Shown: piece by piece, positions 1 to 9,861 of the stretch | How the letters are laid out: the number at the start of each line of letters is the position of its first letter | Position numbering within the stretch: the stretch's first letter is position 1 | Source: Nitzschia sp. pyKryTriq1 | Taxonomy: Eukaryota > Bacillariophyta > Bacillariophyceae > Bacillariales > Bacillariaceae | Length of the DNA: 64,000 nucleotides | Reading direction: 5' to 3' | Assembly (NCBI GenBank): GCA_956465555.1 | Contig: OY101131.1 | Location: forward strand, 509,469 to 573,468 | Notes under the pieces: model-generated | The model's database searches: none | Seen by the model: only the letters and a program-made list of their open reading frames with translations | Told to the model about the DNA's origin: nothing | Translations under genes and position numbers: made by a program

Positions 1-1104
1 AGAACAAGAGATTGGTGTCAACTATGGGGGAAAAAGCGAACATCAGAGAAGACTGCGATCTCTATTTAATGAAACATTCTTGGAGAGAACTTGCTGCCAC
101 CATGCCTTGCCTCGTTCGTGCGGCTTGAACATGAATCTTCCACGGACCGAAGATTCTACTTAACGACCAGACCAGTTTGCAATTTCACCGTGTTCGCTTT
201 TCTGTGCCACGATTTACTCCTTTTTCATTAACTGGAGTATCCTCTTCGTTGGTCTTCGGAAAGATGATAGAGAAGGCATACCAGGTAAACGTAAAGGTAC
301 ATCTTCTATCTATGAAGACGTCACAAATTGCACACTCCTCCTCCGCCCGAAACTAAAAAGGAGAACGGACCGTCAGACACACATCTATCGAGTGCAACTG
401 CAACCTCCTTGCTGCAACTGCCACTCCTCCCGGTACCGGTAGATAGTACTGGTATCTACGTTATCTTGCTCCTACTACTACCGGTACGACTACTGTAGCA
501 TCAAAGCAAGAAAGATTCTGGCGAAGACCGCGCGGCGTGGAAGCTGATTGCTGATTTATGGTGGCTTATTTCCAATAACGGTAGCAAACCGAGGATGAGA
601 ACCAAGAGAACCTTGCCTGCTTTCTTGGAGTCAGTGTTCGTCGCGAAAAGAGAAAATAACCCTTCAGCAGCAGGATACCGGTAGGCAGAAAGCCGATGCA
701 ATTGCAGATAGATACGGGTACAAGAAGTACCGGTAGTTGCTGTAGTTGGAGCAGCAAGCTTCGTTACTATCCAGCGATCGTTCTCAAAAAATGAGAATCG
801 TCTGCATTCGTGCGTTCTCCTTCTACTTCTACTTCTACTTCTACTACTGTGCAACAACAACTACTCGTAGACCGACTAATTGCCGAGCGAGGATACCATG
901 ATGTAGGCCCTACTGTAAAATAATGTTCTCAAGCAAGTCAAACCACGTGTACCCTTCTACTACGCCCCCGCCCATGAAAGTACAACGAGGACTTCGTAGG
1001 CACTCCGAAGGTCCGCCCCCAGCATTGCTACCGGTATTGTTGTTGACACCCGTGCACGTGCGGTGTCCTGATTCTCAAAATCAGGTTTTTGAAAAGATAG
1101 GCTA
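1..1104. other. Left-edge intergenic stretch, no supported gene
   Basis: I see no convincing gene. The open frames here are short, arginine/serine-rich or overlapping, and lack domain-like sequence. The stretch carries scattered TACCGGTA-type palindromic words (near 430-490, 675-740 and 1030) and a CTTCTA microsatellite near 820-845. It probably holds the 3' flank of the bestrophin-like gene that ends at 1105. Confidence 0.5.
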
Positions 1105-3720
1105 CTAGATTGTAGCAGTATCCGATTTTGACGCTTCGACGTCGTCACCTCTTGATGGTGATGCTTCATGCCTTGGGAATGCTACTTGTACAAGCCCTTC
1201 CTTCTCGGCAGCTTCCGCCGCATTGTTGATAATTGCCGGTGCGGAATAATAAGTCTCGATAGGAGCAAAGATCGCACTCCCATCGCTGCCACTTCTACCC
1301 TCCTGCAGGCTAGTAGCAGTATCACTACTACTACTACAAGCGTTATCATTCGGCTCTTCATCTTGAATCGCGTTGAAGTACACGGCAAAAGGCTCCGTGA
1401 TGGACTCGTGGTGTTGCTTTGCTTCAGTACTAGTTGCAGTCGCGTCCTCCTCTCTTGGTGCTACTAGCATCGACTCGTCAAGCGAAGACATTTGCAGTGG
1501 AGTCTCATATCGTGCCATGGTCTTCCTCGGCGGAGTAGCCGCTGAGTCATCATTTTTGTTGTCTCCTCCCGTTGTCGTGGCAGCGGGTCTATGATCAGTA
1601 ATACTTGTATGGTTTTCGTCTGACTTGCCAAGCGCCGAGGTAGACGCACTTTGAGTAGCGGATGATTCTTCAGTCGACGGCATTTCAACTCCATCTCTTC
1701 CATTACTCTTGTTATCCGTGTCAGAAGCCACCAGCCAGAAAGCATCGGGATGGTACCCAAAGAACATGACCATGAGTGCCTCGTTGAATTGAGCTTGAAA
1801 GTTGTTGAGAGGGATTTCGTTAGGGATGTTTTGAAACGGGTTTTCAAGTTCTCTGGCGACTTCGTGCAGTCCAGTAAAGCACATGACGGTTAACCAATTC
1901 CAAAAGAATCCAAAGAAAACATTGTCCAAGTACGTCAGCATCAGGATTGGCATAAAGCCAACGATCACCAAGACGAAGAGAGTGGTGATTTGGGCGTGTG
2001 GGAAGGGAAACGGTAGATAGGCAATCTTGCGTGCTTGATTGTAACCAGCCATGCCGTCACTGACAAATTGGTAGATCCGACTGATAATAGGAGGCGCTAC
2101 ATTGCCCGTGGAGCCCGCGAGATACTCACGGCTGACCAATTCTTGTAGCCACAGGGCCACCAGCGTCACTTTGGCTTGTGGTCCCCGTGCAGCTTGAAGG
2201 GCCTGAATTTCACCATCCGAGACGTTGCCTACCACTCGAAAGGGCCGGCCCGTATTGTATAGTTTGCGGGCATCGTCTGTTCGACTTAGACCACATATAT
2301 ATCTCAAAACGGTGTAGCTTCGATGTTCGCTTTTGTACCATCTGTTTCGAATACTTCCTCGATATTTATCCGGGTCAACGTGTGGCCACGGTGCATTGGG
2401 TCGGAATTCCGCCAGTGGCGATTCGGCCTCTTCCAAATCATTTCGCAAGGTTGACGAGGCCACAGCACTTAATAAACTAAGTAAATGTGACACCGTTTCC
2501 AAAAAGTAGGGAATTGGGACGCCTTGAGTAGGATCCAGGTGTCCTTCCTGCAATCGCTGTCGGGCGTGGTGCCAAAAGCTCGAATAGGGACTTCCATCTT
2601 TGGGATCAAAAAAGTCGCTATCGTTCCGCCGCTTTTTCTGTTGACGATTGTATTCCTTGTTCTTGTGGGACAAGGGATTGATGGACTTTTTCATCTCACG
2701 ATGATGAGGAGGAAGAAGAGTAGTGGATCCGAAATGAACCGTCCGCAATTGGGAATGGCTTCCTGCTTCTCCCCGGCGGCGAGGAACGCGACTTGAGGTT
2801 CCATGATCCGAGTTATGGGCAACATATGGTGCAGGATGATGATCCACGTTCTTTAAGATATCATTGTTTGGTTCTTGGGGCGATGTTTGCTGGGGTGGCA
2901 CGCCGCCCTTATCATTGTTGTCGCGGTCGTCGTTTTCATCTTCTTGTTCCACCAATCTGTTCCTCCTTTTCATTTTTAGTTTGCTGCTGCTCCCCTTCCT
3001 CGCCTTCGTCTTCTTCTTTCCTCCAAATAGTGCGCTTCTCAAGTTCCGAAAACTTGTGCTGCCTTCTTGAAATCGAGATCGGAGACTGGGTCGACTTTGA
3101 TCATCCTGTCCAATTTGCGAATCTATTTGATGTTCGAGTTCTTCCTGGGTCATGGGATCGCGTGGTTGCCGTTGCTTCATCTGGGATGTTACAGTGGACG
3201 TATTCGAATTAGCAAGGTGATGCTGTTGATGCTGAGAAGAAAGAAAGAGAAGGTCATCCTGATGCCGATGCTCTTCCTGAGATCTTATTTGCTGTTCTTG
3301 TTGCAACTCGAGAGCGTGCGATCCAAAGCTGGGTGGTTGAAAGGATTGATAGCAGGCCGCCTGATAATGAAAGGCAGCCAGTTCCGTGGCAACATCCAGC
3401 CACTTGGAATGCATCGTATGAACGGCGGTCAGCGCTTCCCAGTAGCGGTTGTAGGCAAAATTGGCTCGGAAAATCAACAAAAAGGAAAAGGCAGTCACCA
3501 GCGCGCCCATGGGATAGGGATTATCCAGGAGCGGCTCATTATCATTGTTATTACCACTGGCATCTTCGTCACCATCGGACGAGATATCGGTGAATTTGTA
3601 CAACAGGACGTAAATGATACTGCTCAGCAGGGCGGGAGTGCAACTCTTAAAGACGGCGGAACCATGTAGTCGAAAGAGGATTTGAAACCCAAATCCGCCA
3701 CTGCTGCTGTACGTGATCAT
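1105..3720 (-). CDS. Bestrophin-like anion channel, long-tailed paralogue
   Basis: 871-aa bestrophin-family (UPF0187/RFP-TM) membrane protein. The ATG at 3720 is chosen because it gives the family-typical N-terminus MITYSSSGGFG followed by a first hydrophobic segment, and matches the start of the neighbouring paralogue. Family hallmarks are FRANFAYNRYWEA after the second membrane segment and, later, LPFPFPHAQITTLF, a membrane pair, and IPNEIPLNNFQAQFNEAL. A low-complexity basic/Gln-rich insertion of about 200 residues sits in the central cytosolic loop, and an acidic Ser/Thr-rich tail of about 230 residues follows the channel core. Bestrophins are chloride/bicarbonate-type anion channels; in algae some act at the thylakoid. 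Location is not shown by this sequence: no clear transit peptide is visible from this start. Divergent from the paralogue at 4241. Confidence 0.88.
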   Translation of the reverse strand: MITYSSSGGFGFQILFRLHGSAVFKSCTPALLSSIIYVLLYKFTDISSDGDEDASGNNNDNEPLLDNPYPMGALVTAFSFLLIFRANFAYNRYWEALTAVHTMHSKWLDVATELAAFHYQAACYQSFQPPSFGSHALELQQEQQIRSQEEHRHQDDLLFLSSQHQQHHLANSNTSTVTSQMKQRQPRDPMTQEELEHQIDSQIGQDDQSRPSLRSRFQEGSTSFRNLRSALFGGKKKTKARKGSSSKLKMKRRNRLVEQEDENDDRDNNDKGGVPPQQTSPQEPNNDILKNVDHHPAPYVAHNSDHGTSSRVPRRRGEAGSHSQLRTVHFGSTTLLPPHHREMKKSINPLSHKNKEYNRQQKKRRNDSDFFDPKDGSPYSSFWHHARQRLQEGHLDPTQGVPIPYFLETVSHLLSLLSAVASSTLRNDLEEAESPLAEFRPNAPWPHVDPDKYRGSIRNRWYKSEHRSYTVLRYICGLSRTDDARKLYNTGRPFRVVGNVSDGEIQALQAARGPQAKVTLVALWLQELVSREYLAGSTGNVAPPIISRIYQFVSDGMAGYNQARKIAYLPFPFPHAQITTLFVLVIVGFMPILMLTYLDNVFFGFFWNWLTVMCFTGLHEVARELENPFQNIPNEIPLNNFQAQFNEALMVMFFGYHPDAFWLVASDTDNKSNGRDGVEMPSTEESSATQSASTSALGKSDENHTSITDHRPAATTTGGDNKNDDSAATPPRKTMARYETPLQMSSLDESMLVAPREEDATATSTEAKQHHESITEPFAVYFNAIQDEEPNDNACSSSSDTATSLQEGRSGSDGSAIFAPIETYYSAPAIINNAAEAAEKEGLVQVAFPRHEASPSRGDDVEASKSDTATI

Positions 3721-4240
3721 GATGGATGATGGTGCGGATGCTGCTGGACGGCCAACAAAACAGCAGCAGCTCTGGAGGGACTGTACCTGGTACTGTCTGT
3801 GCGCAGTACTGACAGCCACCAAAAGGACAATATAGTGCTGATAGATAGATGATGAGTGAGGAGCTGCTATGGATGTGAGGGAGAGCGGTTGTAAACTTGG
3901 TCGTCGGTAGCAACAGGAAAACAAGGAACATGATGATGATGATTCGCTGACTTCTCGTCAAAATATAACAAAATCCAAGGCTAAAGAACAATATTTTATA
4001 ATAGTTGAAATGATACTTATTTAGCTTTACAAAATTGTAGTAAAGGATGGTAAATAAAGAATGTTTACGATATCGTTTGCGGAAGGAGGCCGGACGGATG
4101 TCGGGGCCAAGCAGAAAAAATAATACATCATACATTCATCTGCCTCTTCTTCCGCCTCATCGTCTCTCTCCTTGCTTTATATCGCATATTATGCATCCTC
4201 ATTATTCGGCTCTGTTGCAAGAGAGACCACCTACAACAGC
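3721..4240. promoter_or_regulatory. Shared divergent intergenic region of the bestrophin pair
   Basis: These 520 bp separate the start codons of two bestrophin-like genes read in opposite directions, so both promoters must lie here or overlap it. The middle (about 3950-4060) is AT-rich. I did not find a motif that I can assign with confidence. A frame on either side extends upstream of the chosen starts but shows no family similarity there. Confidence 0.45.
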
Positions 4241-5932
4241 ATGATTCTATACAAATCGGATTTGTTCGGTCTACGGACCTTGTGCATGTGGAATGGTTCC
4301 GCTGCCTTCCGAGCGGTGGTTCCGGCGTTCATTTCCACGGTACTCGTGTTGGTGTACTGGACGCACTGGAAGGAGGAGCTCGAACAGGGCGTGGAAGACA
4401 CCACGACGGTGTCGGTAATGATTGGCTTTTTTGGCTTTCTCTTGACGACACGGCTGAATTTTTCGTACGGGCGGTGGTGGGAGGCAGCGACCATGAGCCA
4501 TCAAATGACGTCCAAGTTGACAGATTCGGCGCTCTGCTTGGCGGCCTTTCACTATCAATCCTCGGCGATGTGGGAGGATATCAAGCCGCAAACGTTTGGG
4601 GAAGCCTACGCCAATGTCCGCGATGAAGTCGATCAGAATGGATCCTCGCACACGAGCAAGGATACTCCGGCAGCAAAGGATGAGGTGGACGGGTCGCAAG
4701 CACTCGAAGTCGCGACTCTGGAAGGCACCACTGGTGGTGATGATAATGATGATGATGGGGGTGGAGGATTCTTTCGATGGTTTCAACAAACAGTGATAGA
4801 TCCAATTGTGTCTACATACAAACCAAGTGACGAAACGATAGAACCTTCCAACCAAAAAATGAAAAACAGCGATAGGAATACTTCCCCGCGCAAGAAAAAT
4901 CGACGTTCCAAATCGGAACCTATCCTGGTCGTGACGAAATCCTTCCAGCCGAATCAAAAACAAGTCGTCACACAAACAGCAGGAAGTTACTCAGTTCGCT
5001 TTGCGTCACAACGGGCTGCCGTTATGAAAAACTTTTGTCCTTCCGACTTTCTAGAGGAGGCTGTCCATCTTTATAGTCTATTGAATGCAGTGGCAATGGC
5101 CTCTTTGCGACATGACGTCGAAGGATGCCCCAGTCCCCTGACCGAGTACATCCCAAACCAACCATTCCCTCCCTACAACCCTGATCAGTATCATGATCGG
5201 TATGGGTACTTGATGCTTCCAAGTGAAAAAGATAATACAAACTCAGGTCCATATCAACAGTGGTGGCAAACCAAATCCGACCAGGTGTGGAATTTGATAT
5301 ATTTCCTGGCCGGCATCAATCGAAGTCCCAAGCAACGAACACTCTACAATGCAGCCCGGCCATTCCATGTGCTAGGAGGGGTCTCTGAAGTAGAAGCGCG
5401 ACGGTTACAGTTGGCTAGAGGTCCCATGGCTCAAGTCGCCTTGTGCCAACTGTGGCTCAAGGAATTCGTCGCTCGCGAATACCTCCATGGGAGCACTGGA
5501 GACGTCGGATCTCCCATTGTCGGCCGCGTCTTGCATTTTTTGGCGGACGGTATGACTGCGTACCATCAATGTCGCAAAATTGCGTTTGTTCCCTTTCCTT
5601 TTCCCCATGAACAAATGACCAGTCTCTTCACAATGGTGGTGGTCTTTGTCTTTCCCGTATTGTACGTGGCCTTTGTCAATAATCTCACCTTGGCCTGTGC
5701 CTTGAACTTCACCAATATGCTCTGCTTTCAAGGCATTTATGAAGTGGCCCGAGAACTCAGCAATCCCTACCATACCATACCAAATGACTTGCCTCTCAAT
5801 CGCTTCCATGCTCAATTCAACGAGTCTCTACGAGCACTCATGACGGGCTATCATCCGGATGCCAAGACAAAACAACAACAGCAGCAAGAAGAAGAAGAAA
5901 AAGGTGCATCCTGCACTTCTTCCTCCAGATGA
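4241..5932 (+). CDS. Bestrophin-like anion channel, short-tailed paralogue
   Basis: 563-aa bestrophin-family protein. The ATG at 4241 gives MILYKSDLFGLRTLCMWNGS, aligning with the N-terminus of the divergent neighbour. Core motifs are TRLNFSYGRWWEA, AVAMASLRHDVEG, FVPFPFPHEQMTSLF, a following hydrophobic pair, and IPNDLPLNRFHAQFNESL. The central loop insertion (roughly residues 120-280) is acidic then basic and shorter than in the paralogue. The C-terminal tail is only a few tens of residues, with a Gln/Glu run. The two proteins share the same order of elements, so this is a local inverted duplication that later diverged mainly in loops and tails. Likely role: anion (chloride or bicarbonate) channel in an internal or plasma membrane; which membrane is not shown. 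Confidence 0.9.
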   Translation: MILYKSDLFGLRTLCMWNGSAAFRAVVPAFISTVLVLVYWTHWKEELEQGVEDTTTVSVMIGFFGFLLTTRLNFSYGRWWEAATMSHQMTSKLTDSALCLAAFHYQSSAMWEDIKPQTFGEAYANVRDEVDQNGSSHTSKDTPAAKDEVDGSQALEVATLEGTTGGDDNDDDGGGGFFRWFQQTVIDPIVSTYKPSDETIEPSNQKMKNSDRNTSPRKKNRRSKSEPILVVTKSFQPNQKQVVTQTAGSYSVRFASQRAAVMKNFCPSDFLEEAVHLYSLLNAVAMASLRHDVEGCPSPLTEYIPNQPFPPYNPDQYHDRYGYLMLPSEKDNTNSGPYQQWWQTKSDQVWNLIYFLAGINRSPKQRTLYNAARPFHVLGGVSEVEARRLQLARGPMAQVALCQLWLKEFVAREYLHGSTGDVGSPIVGRVLHFLADGMTAYHQCRKIAFVPFPFPHEQMTSLFTMVVVFVFPVLYVAFVNNLTLACALNFTNMLCFQGIYEVARELSNPYHTIPNDLPLNRFHAQFNESLRALMTGYHPDAKTKQQQQQEEEEKGASCTSSSR

Positions 5933-5963
5933 CGATGGTACTACTATACTACGGTACAAATTG

Positions 5964-6006
5964 TGAAACGAAATGAACTGAAATGAAATAAAATGAAATG
6001 AAATGA
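5964..6006. repeat. Imperfect GAAAT pentanucleotide repeat
   Basis: About eight imperfect GAAAT units lie between the convergent ends of the second bestrophin gene and the secreted cysteine-rich protein gene. Confidence 0.85.
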
Positions 6007-6094
6007 GGCTTATCGTGCTACCATATGTGACATGTGTTCTGTACCAGTATCTGTGTGGTGGCGTGCAGTTATCGCTATGATGGACATTCCACGA

Positions 6095-8096
6095 TCAGAT
6101 GACCGCCAAGAGGGATGCTACGACCGCGGCTGTGTAGCCAAGAAAGTAGGTGACCTTCGAGGAGCTGGAACTGTAGGCGATATTTCGGGGCTGCCCAATG
6201 TTGGCACCCAAGGCAAACTCGACTGCCGTAGCCGGTTCTTCCGCTTGGAGTTGGCGGCGACTGTTTTCAGTCTCTTGGAGTGTTCGCCGACCCTTGGGAC
6301 TGACCGATGTTTGGGAATCCTCCCCACCGAACTGCAAATCAGCAACCCCCTGTCCTACCACACGGCCCGGCCCCTGGTAAAAGGTTGCAAACAACAGCGT
6401 TTCAAAATGGCAAATTGCATAACCACGTGTGCAGTGCACGGCGGTTAAGAAGTTGCTGGCAGGTTCGTAGTTCACAATGGCCTCTTGTTGAATGCCGGTA
6501 CCTTCCTTCGACCAAGTGAACTCCTGGAGATCTCTCATCCGGATTCCTTGATCCAATGCATTTTGGAGAGGTCGGACGCATACCTTGACTTGGTCACCTT
6601 GGTTCAATTCGGGGTCATCGGTGAGGGGAATGGGTTCGCTGCCGTCGTTGCAGAAGTAACCTTCCACCTGAAAGGCTACGTCGGCTTCCTTTTCGCAACG
6701 GTCCCTAGCCTCAGCTGTCAAAGTACCAATCGAGAATCCGTCCGTGAGGTCGACATCAAAGCTGACAAGGACCTCTAAATAATTGACTTCCATGGAACCA
6801 CCAGAGGTGTCGGGAGGTGTGTGAAGTGCAAAGCGGACACAAAAGTCGACATTCGCCATCATCTGATTATCCTCATCCAAGCCTTCAGAGTAGACGTCGT
6901 CTTGAGAGATCTCCTGTGAGTCCATCCAAACGGCAACACCTATCTTTTGCCGATCGAGGGAAGCTGGGAGTCGCAATCCCCGTGTATGCAAAAGACCCGC
7001 GCCAGTGTAGGAGTTGGTGCAAGTAGCATCCATCAGGGTGTGCGAAACCATGTTTTCCATTACGATGTAGTTGCTGACCTCGAAGTCCAAATGGAACGAT
7101 AAACTCTGTTGGTAGCGGAAGACGGGCGCGGTGATGCTCCAGCGCTCTTCCATATCTTGGAGACGGCGGTTGAAGCATTGAGGCGGTTCGCCACCACCAG
7201 CAGGCGCAAGCGTGTCGTCAGGGCCCGCGACGGGGGCCGGTGTCACGTCCGTCCCGGGCGCTAATGTCACATCGGGGGGAGGCACTGGGGCCAATGTTGT
7301 GGCAGCAACTGGGGTCAGTGTTGTGGCAGCAACTGGGGCCAGTGTTGCGGCAGCAACTGGGGATGCAGTAAACGATGCATCCATGGGTGGGTCTTCGACG
7401 GCTCGGCGGCAACAGGAGTAGCCGTACTCGCCGTCAAAGTCGCAGCACTTTCCATTTCGTACGGCTGGGCAAGCTGGTTCCCAGTGCTTCCAATATTCAC
7501 TGATGAGCGCTGAATCATTTCCTAGCATCTCTGCAACCTCTGCCCTTGTTCCGTGTTCCTTGAGTATATAGTCTTGTTGGTATGGTTCCCAGTACGCGAG
7601 ATCCTTGCCGTTACAAGTCTCGGTGGTGTGGCCACACGAATGCGCCGACCAGGCGTTCGCATCGATGGTGATGCGGACCCATGGGTTGTTCTCTGCGCAA
7701 GTTCTGTGGCAGATGGTAATCTTTCCTTCGGAGTCATCCAGTGGAGTGACACATGCGGCATTTTGACAAGTGCCCGGAAAGTCTTCGCCAAAGGTGCCAT
7801 CGTCGAGTTCCGTAAGACACACCTGTACAAAAGAAGAAAATGAGACCATCGTCTCCATAGGAAGTAGCACATCATCAAAAATTAGCAAGACTTACCATCT
7901 CACCACCGTCAGTGCACTTTCCCTTGTTCAAGGGAGTCTCGAAGTAATGGAAGACTCCGTCGAATCCGTCATCAGTGCCATACCGGCACATGCATACATC
8001 TCCGACTTGTTTTTGGCTACCTTGACCTTGACCTTGACTGAAGGCACTGCCAATCAGCATCGCCATTAGCCCACCTTTTAGCATCATAGAGTCCAT
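6095..8096 (-). CDS. Secreted cysteine-rich protein with ICHR-type motif and C-terminal hydrophobic tail
   Basis: Two exons: 8096-7896 (67 aa) and 7822-6095, with a 73-bp GT-AG intron (7895-7823) in phase 0, giving 642 aa. Residues 1-20 look like a signal peptide. The N-terminal cysteine-rich part contains ITICHRTC and, further on, a W..H..GH pattern, which resembles a small ICHR-type domain of bacterial and algal secreted proteins. A Thr/Pro/Ala linker with tandem TLAPVAAT repeats follows (about residues 230-280). A large domain with few cysteines comes next. The last about 20 residues are hydrophobic (VTYFLGYTAAVVASLLAVI), consistent with a C-terminal anchor, possibly GPI. The function is unknown; it is likely at the cell surface or wall. 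Confidence 0.75.
7291..7362 (-). repeat. Three 24-bp tandem repeats coding TLAPVAAT
   Basis: Three adjacent 24-bp units (7291, 7315, 7339) differ by one or two bases and encode the Thr/Pro/Ala linker of the secreted protein. Flanking codons extend the same composition more loosely. Confidence 0.9.
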
Positions 8097-8550
8097 GGTC
8101 CAATCAAGTGGGCGTTTGATGAAAAAATGGTACCAACAAAGATTGAAGCATTTTGTTGCGCAGGCGGGAAATAATTCAGAAATGCGTGCGACTTGTGCTA
8201 TTTGCGCTGCTCCGAGGGTTGGTTCACACAGCTGTTCGCACTCTGCAATAAATATTGAATAAAATACTTATATGTATATCCAGTGAAAGCACGCTCCGGA
8301 GAAACCAAAAGCTTTTGAGCATATTATTTGCTTTTTTTAAGAAAGTTTTTCCGAGGGTCATTGTCAGAACGCGACAGAATAAATATTGCTATCGCTTCGA
8401 CGCGACGACGTCTGTCAACGACTGCGTCAGCTCGCCGTGCCTCCGGCGGGTCCCTACGTGTTGCGTTTTGGTGTGTAGGCCGAAGAGGGGTGGAACTACT
8501 ATGTTCTCCATTAACGCCAATCCGATCGCCCCCCTTCGAGGCCCCCGCCC

Positions 8551-8572
8551 CGAGGCCCCTATAGGGGCCTCG
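8551..8572. repeat. Perfect 22-bp palindrome, CGAGGCCCCTA half-site
   Basis: The sequence reads CGAGGCCCCTA followed by its exact reverse complement. The same TTCGAGGCCCC word occurs again near 8534 and 8591, so this looks like a small family of GC-rich words in an otherwise AT-rich spacer. Confidence 0.9.
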
Positions 8573-8996
8573 AAGTCTTAAAACACGGCCCTTCGAGGCC
8601 CCTACTTTCTTATCTCTGCTTAAAACAAATAGAGATAAGAGCCTCCCTCCGACATTTGCAATTTTTATTTTTTCCTCGCATCATTAGAGCAGTGTCAAAC
8701 CTCCCCGTCGTTCAGACACGCGTGGGCGTGCGACGCGAAAAAATTCCGGACGTATGTAGATTATTATTTGAACAATTTATTGGTCCAATTAATCAACTAG
8801 GCGAACTTTTTTAGTCATACGATTCATTTTGAACGAAAATTAAAACGACGACGCAGTGTCAAAGCGCGCGTCCATTTTCATCGTTCAAACTCCGATGATG
8901 TATTTGTGTCACAATTTCATCGGTCGCCGGTAGGCATCCAAAACTCTGTCAAAGTACTTCTCATAATCCCCAACTTGAACTCGAGAGAAGAATCCA

Positions 8997-9033
8997 ACAT
9001 CCTGCCAATCCTGCCGATTCTGCGCCTCTGATG
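8997..9033 (+). repeat. 37-bp repeat, copy 1 (inverted copy at 13504)
   Basis: Thirty-seven bases identical to the reverse complement of 13504-13540. The copy ends abruptly on both sides: flanking bases do not match apart from a CTCTT a few bases further on. Together the copies bracket the two fibrillin genes. Confidence 0.9.
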
Positions 9034-9077
9034 TGCTCTTATCATTGTTCATCATCATCAACAACATCTCGATCACC

Positions 9078-9389
9078 ATGGACGCCAAGACAAAGGCCAA
9101 AAACGAATACTACAACTACAGTCTCGACTATGCCGGCGAGGCTGTCCCCGATCCAATGGATCAGATTATGGGGAAGGCATTGGCGATCACCAATGCGTAC
9201 AACCAGCTTCGGCAAGGTAAGAAGCCCAAAAAGGAGGGCATTGTTATCCACAACACTCCCTGCGGCAGCCGAGTCTTCTTACCCCAAAAGCCAACGTCGT
9301 CCGATGGGATGCCTGATACGGTCGCGATGTCATTCGCCCCTATAGGGTCTCCGATTGGATTGGCGTTAAAGGCGACTTTTGACCTCTAG
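9078..9389 (+). CDS. Possible small hypothetical protein
   Basis: A 103-aa ATG frame starting MDAKTKAKNEYYNYSLDYAG. Its composition is unlike the simple-repeat frames around it (mixed charged, Tyr, Gly, Pro), but I recognise no family. It starts 44 bp after the 37-bp repeat at 8997-9033, which would lie in its leader. Its last codons overlap the 18-base inverted repeat at 9352-9369. It may be a young gene, a remnant, or chance. Confidence 0.25.
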   Translation: MDAKTKAKNEYYNYSLDYAGEAVPDPMDQIMGKALAITNAYNQLRQGKKPKKEGIVIHNTPCGSRVFLPQKPTSSDGMPDTVAMSFAPIGSPIGLALKATFDL

Positions 9390-9861
9390 GCGTCTGACGA
9401 GCTTCGCCACAAGATGCTTCGCCTCCCCAGCCCATGTTGTGTCTTCTTCAGCTGGTACTTGTGCGATGCCGGTAGGCAACAACAACCACCACCTGCTGTT
9501 CAGGACGGCTGCCTCGAATAATTGTTATTGCCCTTCTTCATTAGTATAAGCCCTGCATGCGTCAGGAATGTTCTTCGTGCGTCACATTGAGAGCGTACTT
9601 CAACTCGCCCATCACTTCATTCATTCCCGAGCAAATATAATCATGCATGCATGATGGGGTCTCCCGCCTCGCTGGAAAGAAAAAATACGAGTACTATAGT
9701 ACGAACTCGCATGCATCGTAGAGAAAGAACCTTCTTATTCTTTCTTCTCTTCCTTGTAACATCACTCCAGCTCTGCCCTTATTCTCTTGGACAGATTCTC
9801 GTGGACAGTCGCATCGATACCACCATTTACGCTTGTTGTTGCCGCAGCACCGCCCACAACA

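Larger units (their letters stand above)
8097..9861. other. Gene-poor stretch with palindromes and inverted repeats
   Basis: This 1.8-kb interval has no confidently supported gene. It holds a cluster of TTCGAGGCCCC words and a 22-bp palindrome (8551-8572), an 18-base sequence at 8511-8528 that recurs inverted at 9352-9369 with one mismatch, a 37-bp sequence at 8997-9033 that recurs inverted at 13504-13540, and one possible small ORF at 9078-9389. Confidence 0.6.

Noticed and set aside
501-860. 119-aa frame on the minus strand, rich in Arg/Ser
   Set aside because: Its start is repeat-coded (CTTCTA microsatellite), it overlaps another frame and shows no domain.
3067-3669. 200-aa plus-strand frame
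   Set aside because: It lies wholly antisense to the bestrophin coding region; the protein shows no family features.
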